A DNA stretch of 64,000 nt from Phoenix dactylifera. Taxonomy: Eukaryota; Streptophyta; Magnoliopsida; Arecales; Arecaceae. The position numbers and the translations under genes are program-made. Shown in pieces: positions 8,456 to 20,700 of this stretch. Location of the stretch: assembly GCF_009389715.1 (NCBI RefSeq), contig NC_052405.1, positions 7,233,194 to 7,297,193 on the forward strand, written 5' to 3'. The notes under the pieces were generated by a model that saw nothing but the letters and a program-made list of their open reading frames with translations, did no database searches and had not been told where the DNA came from. Numbering within the stretch: position 1 is the stretch's first letter; each line of letters starts with the position of its first letter.

Positions 8456-11400
8456 ATGGATGACGACCGGAGACCACCCTCCCCGGAGCCCAGCGAGCGG
8501 TCAGTTTCCCCGGATACTCCACGGTCTGCAGCAGGTCAGGCAGGCCTAGCCGGAGTGTATCAGCTTATGGCGCAAGTGCTGCAACAGCAGCAGATGATGC
8601 AGTTGGCCGCTATGCCATCAGCAGACTCCTGCTATGAGAGGTTCCGCCGACTGAACCCCCCGACCTTTGAGGGTGGGTCTGATCCTATGGCGGCAGAAAC
8701 ATGGATCCGGGAGATGGAAAAGATGTTCCGAGCCCTCCACTTTCCTGATGAGGTGACAGTCCGGCTGGCGACCTCTATGCTGACAGGAAACGCCGAATAC
8801 TGGTGGACGGCCATGGAGACGGCTTATGCCGTTGACAGACTCACCTGGAGGGACTTTAAGAGGATGTTTTACAATCAATACTTTCCGGACTCAGTTCACC
8901 TGGCGAAGCAGAATGAGTTTTTGACACTGACCCAGACTGACCAGATGTCCGTTCTGGAGTACGCCAATAAATTTAACGAACTGGGACGATTTTGCCCCCA
9001 GTTCATGGAGGATGAGAGAAGTAAGGTGAACCGGTTTGAGCAGGGATTGAGGTACGGGATTCGGTCCCGAATATCCTCCCATTTATTCTCAAGCTACAAA
9101 GATGTACTGGACCGAGCCTTGAAGGTTGAGGCTGACCTGATACGGTCCGGGAGAGAGAGGGAGGACCTGAAGAGGACCCGGTCATCAGGAGCACCGAGTA
9201 GTGGGGCTGGAGGCAGCAAGGGGTCTGTGCCCAAGAAGAGACAGAGCAGAAGCTGCCCCACCTGTGGCAAAAACCACAGCGGTACCTGCCCGAGGAAGAC
9301 CGGAGCTTGTTATTCTTGCGGGCAGACAGGACACATCGCCCGCAACTGCCCTAGCCGAAAGAAGGATGAGCCCAGACATGCTGCACCAGAGGACCAGAGA
9401 TCGAGGGGTAACCCTCGAGTTTTCGCACTGACTCGACAGGATGCCAGTGCTAGCGATCAGGTGGTGACAGGTACACTTCTGGTCAACTCGGTTCCTGCCC
9501 TCATTCTATTCGATTCTGGTTCTACGCATTCTTTCGTGTCGGTTAGCTTTTCCAGACAATTACATAGCACATCTGAGAAATTAGTGGAACCATGGCTTGT
9601 TGCTACACCCCTTCAGAAAACCGCAATTGTTGACACGAAATATAAAGATTGCATAATTCAGATAGGGGAAAAAGAATTAGAGACAAATCTTTTACAGCTT
9701 GACATGCAAGACTTTGATATTATCTTGGGCATGGACTGGATGTCACAGTATCACGCCCACATTGATTGTTACCACAAGAGGGTGGTATTTCGGATACCTG
9801 GGGAGCAAGAATTTTTCCTTCAGGACGATATACCCCTTCAAGATGCTCCTACACTACACTTTATTTCTGCCTTGAAAGCTGGAAAGGCTGCGAGAAAAGG
9901 GTGTATGGCCTATCTGGCCTGTGTAATGGATACCCAGAAAAAGACCAAACTGGAAGATATTCCAGTAGTCAGAGAATATCCGGATGTCTTCCCGGAGGAA
10001 TTACCAGGATTACCCCCAGACCGAGAGATCGAATTCACTATCGACCTCGCACCAGGAGAGGGGCCAGTCTCCAAGGCTCCTTATCGGATGGCCCCTGCTG
10101 AGTTAAGGAAATTGAAGGTACAACTACAAGAACTCCTGGATAAAAAGTTTATCCAGCCCAGTGCGTCGCCATGGGGAGCGCCTGTCCTATTTGTGAAAAA
10201 GAAAGACGGGAGTATGCGGCTATGCATCGATTACCGGGAATTGAACAAGATAACTATAAAGAACAAATATCCCCTACCTCGGATCGATGACCTGTTTGAT
10301 CAGCTGCAAGGCGCCCAAGTCTTCTCCAAGATAGATTTGAGGTCAGGCTACCATCAGCTGAAGATCAAATCTGAGGATGTGCCAAAAACTGCATTTTGAA
10401 CCAGGTATGGGCATTATGAATTTCTGGTTATGCCTTTTGGACTGACCAATGCCCCGGCTGCATTTATGGACTTGATGAACAGAGTCTTTAAACAATATTT
10501 GGATCAGTTCGTGATAGTTTTTATCGATGACATTTTGATATACTCAAAGAGCCGGAAGGAACATGAAGACCATTTGAGGGTGGTGCTACAAATCCTTCGA
10601 GAGAAGAGGCTGTATGCCAAGCTGAACAAATGTGAGTTCTGGCTGGACAGTGTGGCGTTCCTCGGCCATATAATCTCCAAGGAAGGAGTGTCAGTGGACC
10701 CCAAGAAGATAGAAGCGGTGGTGGATTGGCCTCGTCCCACCAACGCCAAGGAAATAAGAAGCTTTTTGGGATTAGCCGGGTATTACCGGCGATTTGTGGA
10801 AGGGTTCTCCAAAATAGCTACCCCCTTGACCCAGTTGACTAAGAAACGGGCCAAGTTTATCTGGGACGACAAGTGTGAGAGGAGCTTCCAGGAGCTTAAA
10901 CAAAGGTTAGTTTCTGCCCCAATTTTGACATTACCGTCCTTAACTGGAGAATTTACCATCTACAGTGATGCTTCCAAGAACGGGCTAGGCTGTGTGCTGA
11001 TGCAAGATGGCAAGGTGGTAGCCTATGCCTCGAGACAGCTGAAACCCTATGAACAGAACTACCCGACACATGACCTAGAGTTGGCCGCAGTAGTGTTCGC
11101 CTTGAAACTTTGGAGACATTATTTGTATGGCGAACACTGTGATGTGTACACCGACCACAAGAGCCTGAAGTATATATTCACCCAGAAGGAATTGAATATG
11201 AGGCAAAGAAGGTGGTTGGAACTCTTGAAGGATTATGACCTGAGTATTAAATACCACCCAGGAAAGGCCAACGTGGTGGCGGATGCCCTAAGTAGAAAGT
11301 CAGTTATAAGCTCCGCCGCTTTACTCACCACTCAACCACAGATTCAGAAGGATCTCGATAAAATGCAGGTTGAGGTGGTTACCCAAACTACAAAAATTTT

Positions 11401-12910
11401 GCTGGCCGCCTTGAGTATACAACCAACCTTGATCAATAGAATAAAGGTTGCCCAGCAGTCTGATGAGCACATTTGCCAGCTCAAGGATGAAGTGGAGAAA
11501 GGGTTGCGACCCGAACTCCAAATGCACCCAGATGGCACTCTAAGGTTTGGCCACCGACTGTGTGTACCGGCAAATGTTGACCTAAAAAGGGAAGTCATGG
11601 AAGAAGCCCACCAATCCCGTTTCTCTATTCATCCAGGCAGTACTAAAATGTACCGAGACCTTCGGGAACATTACTGGTGGAAGGGGATGAAGAGAGAAAT
11701 AGCTGAATTTGTGGCCCGATGCTTGACCTGTCAGCTAGTAAAAGCAGAGCACCAGAGGCCAGCAGGGTTGCTGGAACCAATAGAAATTCCTGAATGGAAG
11801 TGGGAGCACATCACGATGGATTTTGTTACAGGACTCCCCAAAACGGTGAGAAAGAATGATGCAGTGTGGGTGATTGTTGATCGCCTTACAAAATCAGCTC
11901 ATTTTCTGCCATTCAGAATTGGTACTCCTTTAGACAAGCTGGCCCAATTATACATCGATGAGATTGTACGCCTGCACGGAGTACCAGTGAGTATCATTTC
12001 TGATCGTGACCCCCGATTCGTGTCCAGATTCTGGGAAAGCTTTCAGAAGGCCATGGGTACCGGACTGAGGCTCAGTACAGCATACCACCCCCAGACTGAC
12101 GGCCAGTCAGAGCGGACAATCCAAACTCTGGAAGACATGCTGAGGGCTTGCACTGTGGACCTAGGTGGAAACTGGGATAGTCACATACCACTGGTGGAAT
12201 TTGCTTATAACAATAGCTACCATTCCAGTATCCAGATGGCCCCATACGAAGCTCTCTATGGGAGAAGATGCCGATCCCCCTTACACTGGGATGATGTCGG
12301 GGAGCGGAAAATGCTAGGCCCCGAACTGGTCCAGCACACCAGAGACAAGGTACTACTAATTAAGCAAAGACTTCAGGCTGCCCAGGATAGACAGAAAAGA
12401 TGGGCTGACAGAGGAAGAAGGGCCTTGGAATTTTTGGAGGGGAACTTTGTCTTCCTAAAAATTTCACCATCAAAGGGTATTACCCGATTCGGAAGACACG
12501 GCAAATTAAGTCCTCGCTACATTGGCCCATTTGAGGTTCTTGCTAGAATAGGCAAAGTTGCCTACAAATTGGCCCTACCTTCAGAGCTATCAGGCGTACA
12601 CAACGTCTTTCACGTCTCTTTGTTACGGAGGTACGTTCCGGATCCCAGCCATGTGGTACCACATGAACCTCTGCAATTAAATAAAGATTTAACCTATGAG
12701 GAGGCTCCCCTGCGCATCATAGACAAAAAAGAGCAAATCCTCCGAAGGCGCACCATTCCCTACGTTAAAGTCCAGTGGACCAACCACACTGAAAGGGAAG
12801 CTACCTGGGAATTGGAGGAAGAGATGCGACAACGCTACCCTCAGCTCTTCGAGAACCGAGGTATGTCTAATTTCGAGGACGAAATTTATTTTAAGGGTGG
12901 TAGAATGTAA
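8456..12910 (+). pseudogene. Chromovirus gag-pol with one premature stop (1484 codons)
   Basis: One frame runs from ATG 8456 to TAA 12908-12910, broken only by TGA at 10397-10399 (codon 648), inside the reverse transcriptase. Domains in order: Gag capsid ([16 protein letters not shown] near residue 75), CCHC zinc knuckle ([14 protein letters not shown], about 283-296), aspartic protease ([10 protein letters not shown], about 350), RT (active site FIDDIL near 689), RNase H ([10 protein letters not shown] near 836), integrase zinc motif (CLTCQ near 1089) and catalytic residues near 1120, 1182 and 1215, then a C-terminal chromodomain (about 1415-1463: VQW...[10 protein letters not shown]). The chromodomain and RT identify the Tekay/Del group. 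At the stop the family has an arginine, so a single C-to-T change at a CpG explains it. The pol stop codon lies inside the 3' LTR, as is common in this lineage. Confidence 0.93.
12889..12905 (+). other. Polypurine tract of the chromovirus
   Basis: A purine-rich stretch (TTTTAAGGGTGGTAGAA) lies directly in front of the LTR start TGTAATGTCC and overlaps the last pol codons. It is the expected plus-strand priming site and shows that the 3' LTR begins at 12906, about 2 kb earlier than the segment shared with the visible 5' LTR piece. Confidence 0.75.
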
Positions 12911-14492
12911 TGTCCGGGCCCACAACCTACTAGGCCCAATGAGAAATGGGCCCAGCTAAGGGTTGGGCCCAAATGTCACTGTAGGCAGTATAATTATAAT
13001 ACTTATCAGAAAAAAAAAATATTAAAATACGAAGGGATAAGACCGACAGGGAAGGGTGACCCTCACCCCTGCTGGCAGCCGATGCCGGCGCGCCGGAGAC
13101 AAGGGGGGGCGGCGGCCAGTCCCGGAGTATGGAGGAAAGGAGAGGATGGGACGTCTCAGAGGAGGGTTTCATCCTCTAATCAGTTATTTAAGCCTCTGCC
13201 GGCAACCCCAAGTCACAGACCCCCCTAAACACCGAACGAGAGAAAGAGAGAGGGAGCCGGAGCCCTGGAGCCTAAGGCCAAGGAGCCCTGAAGCTCTGAA
13301 GAAGGGGGGACTACCAGGGAGGAAGCACTGCCCGACTACACCCGACTACACCCGACTAAAACCAGGTATGGACTCCCTGTTAATAAAATCATAAAGCAAG
13401 GAGAAACCCCTCTGTGGGGTATTCTCCCCTCTGTTTCACTGATGAAACAGAGGGGAGGAGACTGGCACAGAATGGAGGAGACTGGCACAGAGAGGGGGAG
13501 ACCGGCACGGGAGAGAAAAACAGGAGGAGGGCCGTGGGCCGGACCCACAGGCCGCGGGCCGGCCTGAGAACGGCCCAAGCCGAGCCCAACGCCACCCGGG
13601 CCGAGCCCAGCCGGACTCGGCCTGCGGGTGACAGGCCCCGGCCGTGGCTGCCCTAGGGCTGAGGGGCAGCCAAGGGCCGCCGGGTCTGCCGTGCCGGCGA
13701 CCAACGCGGCCTCAAGGCCGCCAGCCCCAGCCGAGCCCCACCTCTCCGCCGGCCGAGAGGTGGTGGCGAGACTCCCACAAAAAAAAAAAAAGAAGAAAAG
13801 AACTCACCGGACTTTGAGGCTTCATCCTCTCCGACCATGCCTTGCCGTGGACGGAGCGGGTGGAGGCTCTCGTTTATAGCCGGATCCCGACCCATCTCCG
13901 AGCCCTTCCCCTCTCCGGCATTACTTCGGAGGGAGGAAGGGCTGGCCTTCCCTTCCGCCGGCGCTCCGGGGGGAAACTCCACCTCGGTTGGTAGATCGGG
14001 GGGAGCCTCGTCTCCCCGGCCGCCTGCAAGGGAAGAAAAAGGAAGAAGAGGAGGGTTTCGGTGGGCCGGAAGTCAGGGTTTCGGTGAAAAATAAAGAAGA
14101 AAAAAAAAAAAAGAAAGAGAGAGCAAGGGAGGAAAGGAGAGAGAGAGGAGGCCGTAGATCCGGCCGGAGGAGAAGAAGGAAGCCGAGGGCTCGGCCGGAG
14201 GCTAGGGTCTCGGCGAAAACAAAGAAGAAAGAAAGAGAAAGAAAGAGAGAAGGAGAGGGAGTGACTGAGAGGGAGAAGGCCACAGATCTGGCCGGAGGAC
14301 CGGTCGGAGGCGTGGCTTCCGGTGAGAACGAAGGAGAGAGAGAGAGAGAGAGAGAGAGCCGGAGGAGAGAGGGAGGCGATGGAGACGAAGAGGCGGAAGC
14401 CTCTGGAAGGGGGGAGAAGAAAACTTGATAACGGGTTCGCGGGTCGGATCCGAATCCGAACCCGCAACCCGTTAAGCCCAAAGAAAAAGAAA

Positions 14493-14523
<31 letters not shown>

Positions 14524-15725
14524 GAAAAAAAAAAAGGGGGGGAAAGGGTTTAGCCAAATTTGACTAAACCCGAGCCCAATCAAATTGGGCTAAGTCTGGA
14601 CAAGCCAGACTATAAATTTAACCAAAATTAAACCCAAATTAAACTTGGGATTAAGCCTGATGACCAATTAGAAGGCCAATTAAACCATATGGACCCAATT
14701 AAGGCTCCAATATGAACACATTAGACTTGGGCTAAATTTCGGGTGGAATCCAAACAAGTAAAAGGAGATAATATGCTCATTATAATGTGATTTTAGGTGA
14801 CTCAGGATCCGTCACCAGGACGTAAGAAACTTGGGAGAAAACGAATCACTGTAAGTAACCTGTCCTAATCCTGTTATGGATCATGTTATGTTATTAATGT
14901 TTCCTAAGCATTTATTTTAAGTATATATGTTTCATGCCTGATATGTTACAATGCATAAGTAACTTGCATGATTACAGAAGCTATGGCTATGTATGCGACA
15001 TGATGATACTGATATTTTAATCATGCATGTAAGTTTGTAAAGTCTTAGCTAGCCAAGAGGCACTGTAATGGCTCAAAGATGCTACTGATCGAATGCAACT
15101 GAGCTGGCCTTGCTAGTGGCCGAGAATAACTTCGCTGGCCTTGCTAGTGGCCGAGAATGACTAGCTGGCCCCGCCAGTGGCCGAATGGACTTCGCAGTAG
15201 CATCCGAGAGAATGGACCACGGCATGTCGGGGGCACGGTTTCATATGCATATAATATGAAAATTTTGTGATTTGCACTACTGCTTTGTTTAAATTGCCTA
15301 CTTATTATGCCAGGATGATTATTAGATAAACATGCATGTCAGCTTCTCAAAACCCTGATTTACATGTTTAGTCTACTGGTTGATCCGGTAGGATTATGCA
15401 GGATTACTTACTGAGCCGTGTAGCTCACATCTGTTTATGTTTCGTTTTCTTTCAGATCCTCACCAGTGATCGCCATCAGATATGTTTTTATTTTGTTACA
15501 GAGCTTCGTATTTTTGGAGAAGCTTATATACTTCTGTACATTTGAATAGCATAGAAGTTCTGTATTTTTGGTTTCAAACTTGAAGGTTGTACTGCAAACT
15601 TTTAATATATATATAAGGATGAATCCTTTTGGCTACCTGTTACCCCTGTATGAGGCTGCGTGCTACTGTGGGCGATAGTCGGCAATAGCACGGCCGTGTC
15701 ACGGATCCGGATCCGGGGCGTGACA
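12906..15725 (+). repeat. Chromovirus 3' LTR, complete (2820 bp)
   Basis: Starts TGTAATGTCC right after the polypurine tract and ends GGGGCGTGACA; the termini are imperfectly inverted (TGTNANG). Its length suits the long LTRs of Tekay/Del elements. A TATA-like TATTTAAG is at 13185-13192. A long purine-rich tract occupies about 14086-14420, with (GA)n at 14335-14358 and (GAAAAA)n at about 14480-14535. The segment 13389-13656 begins with an inverted pair of AGAGGGGA/TCCCCTCT-type words. No coding sequence is evident; open frames on either strand follow the low-complexity tract. Confidence 0.88.
13185..13192 (+). promoter_or_regulatory. TATA-like element of the chromovirus LTR
   Basis: TATTTAAG about 280 bases into the LTR is followed by a C-rich segment suited to transcription initiation. 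The same octamer occurs in the other 2.8 kb LTR at about 26785. Promoter function is inferred from position only. Confidence 0.4.
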
Positions 15726-15847
15726 ATTAAGATCGTAGACTTTTCTGAGTTATAAGGATTTGATTTTCATACAGAAATACTCTATGCGATTCTCATGGAC
15801 TTCCATATCTTGTTAACCTTTTGCATCACTTGGTGCTTTCTCTACTC

Positions 15848-16995
15848 ATGGCAGCCAGGGGCGGCCCAATACATTTGGGGGCCTAGGGCGAACTCACTAA
15901 ATGAGGCCTTTTTTAAAATAATAATAATAATAATAATAAATTTTTAATAAGTATAAAATAGAAGTGAAAAATTGTAACAAAATTATAGAAATTGCAACAA
16001 AATTAGGGGAATTAAACGCTGGATGTTGAAATTTGAAAATATAATTAAAAGGGGATTAGAAGAATAACAATCAAAAGGGGATTAGAAGAATCACACCGTG
16101 TATGCCCACTGAGTCACCGTCACAGTGTCAGACTGACAACAGTGACAGGCTCAGTCTCAGAAGTCAGACCGTCAGACGTGAGGGAGGCGACTGGCAAGGA
16201 GGTGGAGCCGTGGAGCGGTGGAGGTCACTGCGGCCTGCGGCCTGCGGCCTGCGGCACTGCCTCTGCCTCACTGGTCACGGGAGGCGGGAGCCGGGGCCGG
16301 AGGCCCGGGAGGGAGGCGAGGAGGTCGTAGCCTCGCAGGATCGCCGGGATGCTGCCGGGGACTGGGAGGCGCTCAGGCGGAGCCGTGGAGGAGACGACCT
16401 CGCCGGCTCGCTGGATTGAGCCGGACGGGCCGACGGGGTCACGGCGACACGGCCTCACGGGAGCCGGGGGCCCGGGAGGGAGGCGAGGAGCCGAGGAGGT
16501 CGCGGGCGGTGGGACCGCCTGGATGCCGGGGAGGCGGGCTGGCGGGGACCGTCGCGGGATGCCGGGGCCCGGGGAGGCGGGGACTGGGAGGCGGATTAGC
16601 GGAGGCGCGGGAGCACGATGAGGATTTTAAAGAGAGCCAGAGACCCAGTCGAACAGAGTTACAGAAGTACAGAACAGAAGAGGATTGAGGACTGAGGAGT
16701 GGAGGAGAAGTGGAGACGATGAGGATTTTAAAGAGAGCCAGAGAGGAATGATGGGCGATGGCCGATGGGAGTGGAGCACCCGCGTCTTGTCGAGGTAGCC
16801 GTTGGCTCCTGCGGCCTTGCCTCTACTCTACAGACAGTGACACTGTAGCTAGCTAGGAGCGGGAGGCCGAGCTGAAAGGCTAGGAGCCTAGTAGCCTACG
16901 AGGCCGTTGCGCGGGGCTGCGGGGGCCTTCTCTCGAGCCGGGGCCTTGGGCGACCGCCTAGGTCGCCTAAGGCTTGGGCCGCCCCTGATGGCAGC
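15848..16995. mobile_element. Non-autonomous hAT transposon with 8-bp target duplication
   Basis: The element proper is 15856-16987 (1132 bp). Terminal inverted repeats are perfect over 14 bases (CAGGGGCGGCCCAA at the left, its complement at 16974-16987). It is flanked by a perfect 8-bp direct repeat ATGGCAGC (15848-15855 and 16988-16995). CAGGG-type ends plus 8-bp duplication are the hallmark of hAT elements. The interior has no transposase: it is AT-rich at the left, with (AAT)n at 15917-15940, then very GC-rich (about 16150-16620), with a GCCTGCG triplet repeat near 16234 and a roughly 24-base segment (GAGGATTTTAAAGAGAGCC...) repeated at 16620 and 16722. It must be moved by a hAT transposase elsewhere. 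The GC-rich part might be captured genomic sequence (inference). Confidence 0.9.
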
Positions 16996-17719
16996 TTTGG
17001 CCCCTGCTTGAGCAATCTGCTCTTGCGACATTATGGCAGTATCTTGTTTTTATATAATGGTGGCCGGGTTGCAGGGAAAGCAAAGCTTGGGTTAGGCCTC
17101 TCTTTTTTTCCCCCCTTGTTAAATGAGATTAAAGTAGTGCAGGATGCGTGGATAGGTGAGTGTGGGAGCATAGAGGCTGTACTATTAAATCTGGGTTTCT
17201 TTTATCACTGATCTGATAAAGTTTATGTCCTATTAGTGAAAAGATAGAAATACTGACATGCCTTTATGTGAACCTGTGGTCTATGTGTTAATGACATGTC
17301 AAAGATAAGTTCTTGATTCATTTTTTCTTTTTTTTTTTTTTAAATAAAAGGAATCTTGCTTAATATCTTGTCTTTTTTTTGTTTTCCTCTTATTATTCTT
17401 ATTATTTTTTGGTATTTTGCAAATAAGATTCGTTAGTTCTTAGAAAAAGAATAATGTTTTGGATGGACACCATCATTAACTTTTCAATTGTTTTTTTGTG
17501 ATAGATTTTCGTACGATACCCTTTTTTCCTTATGATTTCCAATCCTTCAACTATTATATAACAGTTATCATGAACAATTATGATGCAGCATTTCTTCATC
17601 ACATGTTTTAGAAAAAAAGTATAAACCTTTTCGTTCGAAGTTACCTTTATGTTAGATGCAAACTTAAGTTGTGTGATTATTTAGTTATAGAACTTGATGT
17701 TTTCATTTTTAAACTGTAG

Positions 17720-20700
17720 CAAGGAGGGGTAAAATGATGAAGAAACAGTCCACTTTTGTTTTTCAGCGTACATCTCATCCGTGGAGCAAAAACAGGATTC
17801 TTATTTGGATGGTGAGGTTTCAAATTTGTTGTGAAATATTGTTCAAGTTTTACTCAAAATCAAAATGATTTATTCTATAGAGAATTACTATTACAACCTG
17901 ATATTTGAGGAAGAAAACAAACTTTTGCATAAATATTTGAAATGCAACTAACTAACTATATTTTTAAAATATTGTATGTCCTCATATTTTGGATATTGAA
18001 GTTCCATATCCATTGATGATTCTGAAATGAAATGTTATTTGGTTCTAGGTTAGAGTTTTGACTGCACATATAATTCCTGATTTCGGTCATATGTTGAAGG
18101 ATTAGAGATGTAATACAATATCTGGCAATTCATGGGCTTTCAGCTTTTCTTCCAGGACCTCAGGGTTCACTTGGCATGTTCCATGCTCACGAAAAATGCA
18201 AAACAATATGCTTTGTGAACCGATACCTATAAAGATGGCTTTTGTATAACAAATGCAGAATTTTATATTCTTTTTGAAAAATTATAGAGATATTGCACTT
18301 AAGAATGATTATGACATCAATTTTTCATCTTCACCAAATGTATTTTGAAATAATGAATTTTAAAGATTAAAGGAAAATATTAAAAAGGTTTCTGGAAGGT
18401 AACAGAAATGCATGAATAATACATGTTCTAATAGGATAAAGGTAGATTCCATAAGATCTACATATATTAGAGATTACTTGTTTATCAAGAACTTTAATTA
18501 AATATATATGTGGTGAAGATAATAATACATGATAATTTAGCTATTAAGGCTAATAATGGCATGTGTCAATATTAAAAAGATCAGGAATATGCATATTGGA
18601 TAAGATTCTTTTTTCTCCAAAAATTGCTGGATAAATCATGAATCCAAGAACATTCATCCCCTAAAGGGAATGAATATGAGAAGACAGAATTTGAAGAAAA
18701 AATTTGGACTGACTGTAATGTAACTTCAGATTTTAGAAGAGCACACATCATTCATTGTTAATATCATTGATCGAATGTCAATAAATGATCTTTGAGATGC
18801 ACTATAGAATCTTGATCTGAGTACCTATTATTTATTAATTCTTCTGGACTTTCCTTGATATAATATATGTCTACAGTCAATGTTTGCTGTGCCGGAACTA
18901 GGGCCGGACTGGTTGCCTGATTCCACTGGTTGGTACGCCCCCATATTGTTCCGTGCCGGGCCGTACTGACACAGTAGAGGAGGCGGGAGAGAGGGAGAAT
19001 GGGAGAGAGGAAGAGAGAGAGGGAGGGAGAGAGAAGGAGGCTGGTGGAGGCCGGCGGAGGGCCGACGAGCCATGTGGAGCTGTGTGAAGGAGGGGCTCTA
19101 CACAACACGTCGGCTTCCGCGGCCCTCTCTTCCTCTCTCTCTCCCTTCCTCCCCCGCTCGTTCTCTCTCTTTTCCTCTCTTTCCTTCTCCTTCTCCCTCT
19201 CTGTCGACTTTTATTTTGTTTCGGTCATCGGAACCGTCTCGGTCTACTGCTGGTATGACTCGATATGCTCCGAACCGCCCGGTTCAGGACGGTTCTACCG
19301 ACCATGTCTACAATAAATGTTGAGTGATTGAAAAAAATAGTTGGGCCTCTCTGCTACCAGTGCTCTGGCTTTATGATAGATAGGGACTGCTCTGCATGTT
19401 CTAATCACTCATTACAAGGAAATTTAGCTACTTTGATTCATTTGTTTGTTTTTAAGCTTAGCTTACTGTCATTCAGTATCAACATATCACTGACTTTGAA
19501 TCATTATAATGCTTGTAGCTTTGTTTCATAAGGCAATTTAAAGGCTCTTTAGCTAAGTCAGATTACATGGCATTACGTTTGGGCTTCATCAGTGTAAGTA
19601 TTTAACTTTATCTGACATTATGCACTCAAATATTCTTTTCATTTCGTAACATATTTTTGTTAATAAAACTGTTGATTTGCATATTTATTTCATTGGGCTT
19701 ATCAGTATGGTAGTAGCCCCTCTCCTTTCTTTCATTTAATTTGGAGGGGTAAAAGTGGCTTTAAAAGTTTAAAGGACCTAAATTCCATGAGTACTATGAT
19801 ATAATTTTGTTATATCCATATCATTTGGACAATTGACACAAAGAAGCCTTTGCTAAATGATGATTTATAATTTTCATTGAAAACTGTCCTCTGTGCATGC
19901 TTCGGAATTAAGTGTTAACTGCACATGTATAAGTGTAATTTGTGCCTTGCAATGTCAGATATGTGCGGTTTATTTTTGCCCCATTTATCGACATATTACA
20001 TATTGCATCCTGTATAGGAATTGCTTTAAATTTTGCTTTATGTTATTTAATCTTTTCCTATGACTTAATCCTTCCATGGGACTCTGAGGTCTCATTTTGA
20101 TGTGTGGAAACCAGTTTGAACCATCTTAATTTCTAAGGCTGATTTTTAAGCTTCAAAAGTTGTACTTTCCTGCTTAAAGTGGACATAAATTTATGGTTAT
20201 GTTTCCAAATTTAAGCTAACCTGTTGGTTTTCTATACAGGTAGTGTCTTTATTTCAACTACATGGATTTATAAGTTGAATTTGACTTGGTGCTGAAAGGG
20301 ATGTTCTTGATGTTGAAGGAGAAGAGAATTTGCTGTCGATTGGATAGTGCTAAGTGGTAGTTGAACTAGATATCATTATGCTCCAAAGTTCTTATTCTCA
20401 CAAACTTTTAATTTTTTCAGCGAGTTTCCAAATGATGACAGTATTGAAGTACAGTGTTTGTGACATTGGGTTATCAAGATTCTCAGTTTATGAAGGATTT
20501 GAGATGGTGAAGCCTGAACTACAAGAGGATGGTGACTTACTAGCATGTGTCTAAATATTTTGAGTTCACTATACTTTGAGTTCGCCATGGCTTAATAAGA
20601 ACTGTTAGAACTTTCTGCTCTTTCTCTAGAACATTTAATGGTGACAAGAGTTCACAAAAAAAAGGAGAATAAGGATCAAAATGACAAATATAGCAAATCA

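Larger units (their letters stand above)
7448..15725 (+). mobile_element. Chromovirus (Tekay/Del-like Ty3/Gypsy), 5' LTR interrupted by the Tat element
   Basis: A full-length chromovirus except that its 5' LTR was split by the Tat insertion; only the last 840 bases of that LTR (7448-8287) are in the window. It has an initiator-Met primer-binding site (8293), a gag-pol frame with one stop (8456-12910), a polypurine tract and a complete 2820-bp 3' LTR (12906-15725). The two LTR pieces align without gaps over 840 bases and differ at only two sites (T7511/C14949 and T8039/C15477), indicating a recent insertion. The bases after the 3' LTR, ATTAA (15726-15730), should be the target duplication; the other copy would lie left of the window. 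Confidence 0.92.

Noticed and set aside
13874..14583. Two overlapping minus-strand frames of more than 200 codons
   Set aside because: Complement of the purine tract; poly-Phe/Ser/Leu low-complexity products inside an LTR.
7446..15730. ATTA on both sides of the chromovirus (7447-7450 and 15726-15729) as its target duplication, with 837-bp LTRs starting TG at 7451
   Set aside because: The polypurine tract and TGTAATGTCC at 12906 show the real LTR is 2.8 kb; the left similarity border is the Tat insertion point, and the shared sequence begins before the TG at 7448.
16102..16688. GC-rich open frames up to 156 codons in the hAT element
   Set aside because: No transposase or known domain; Gly/Arg/Ala-rich composition follows GC content and several frames are open at once.
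15778..17065. After joining across the hAT element, a 45-codon open frame (FHILLTFCITWCFLYS) slightly like the second MLO membrane helix
   Set aside because: Only about five identities, no conserved neighbours and no matching donor; chance similarity cannot be excluded, so it was not called as an exon.
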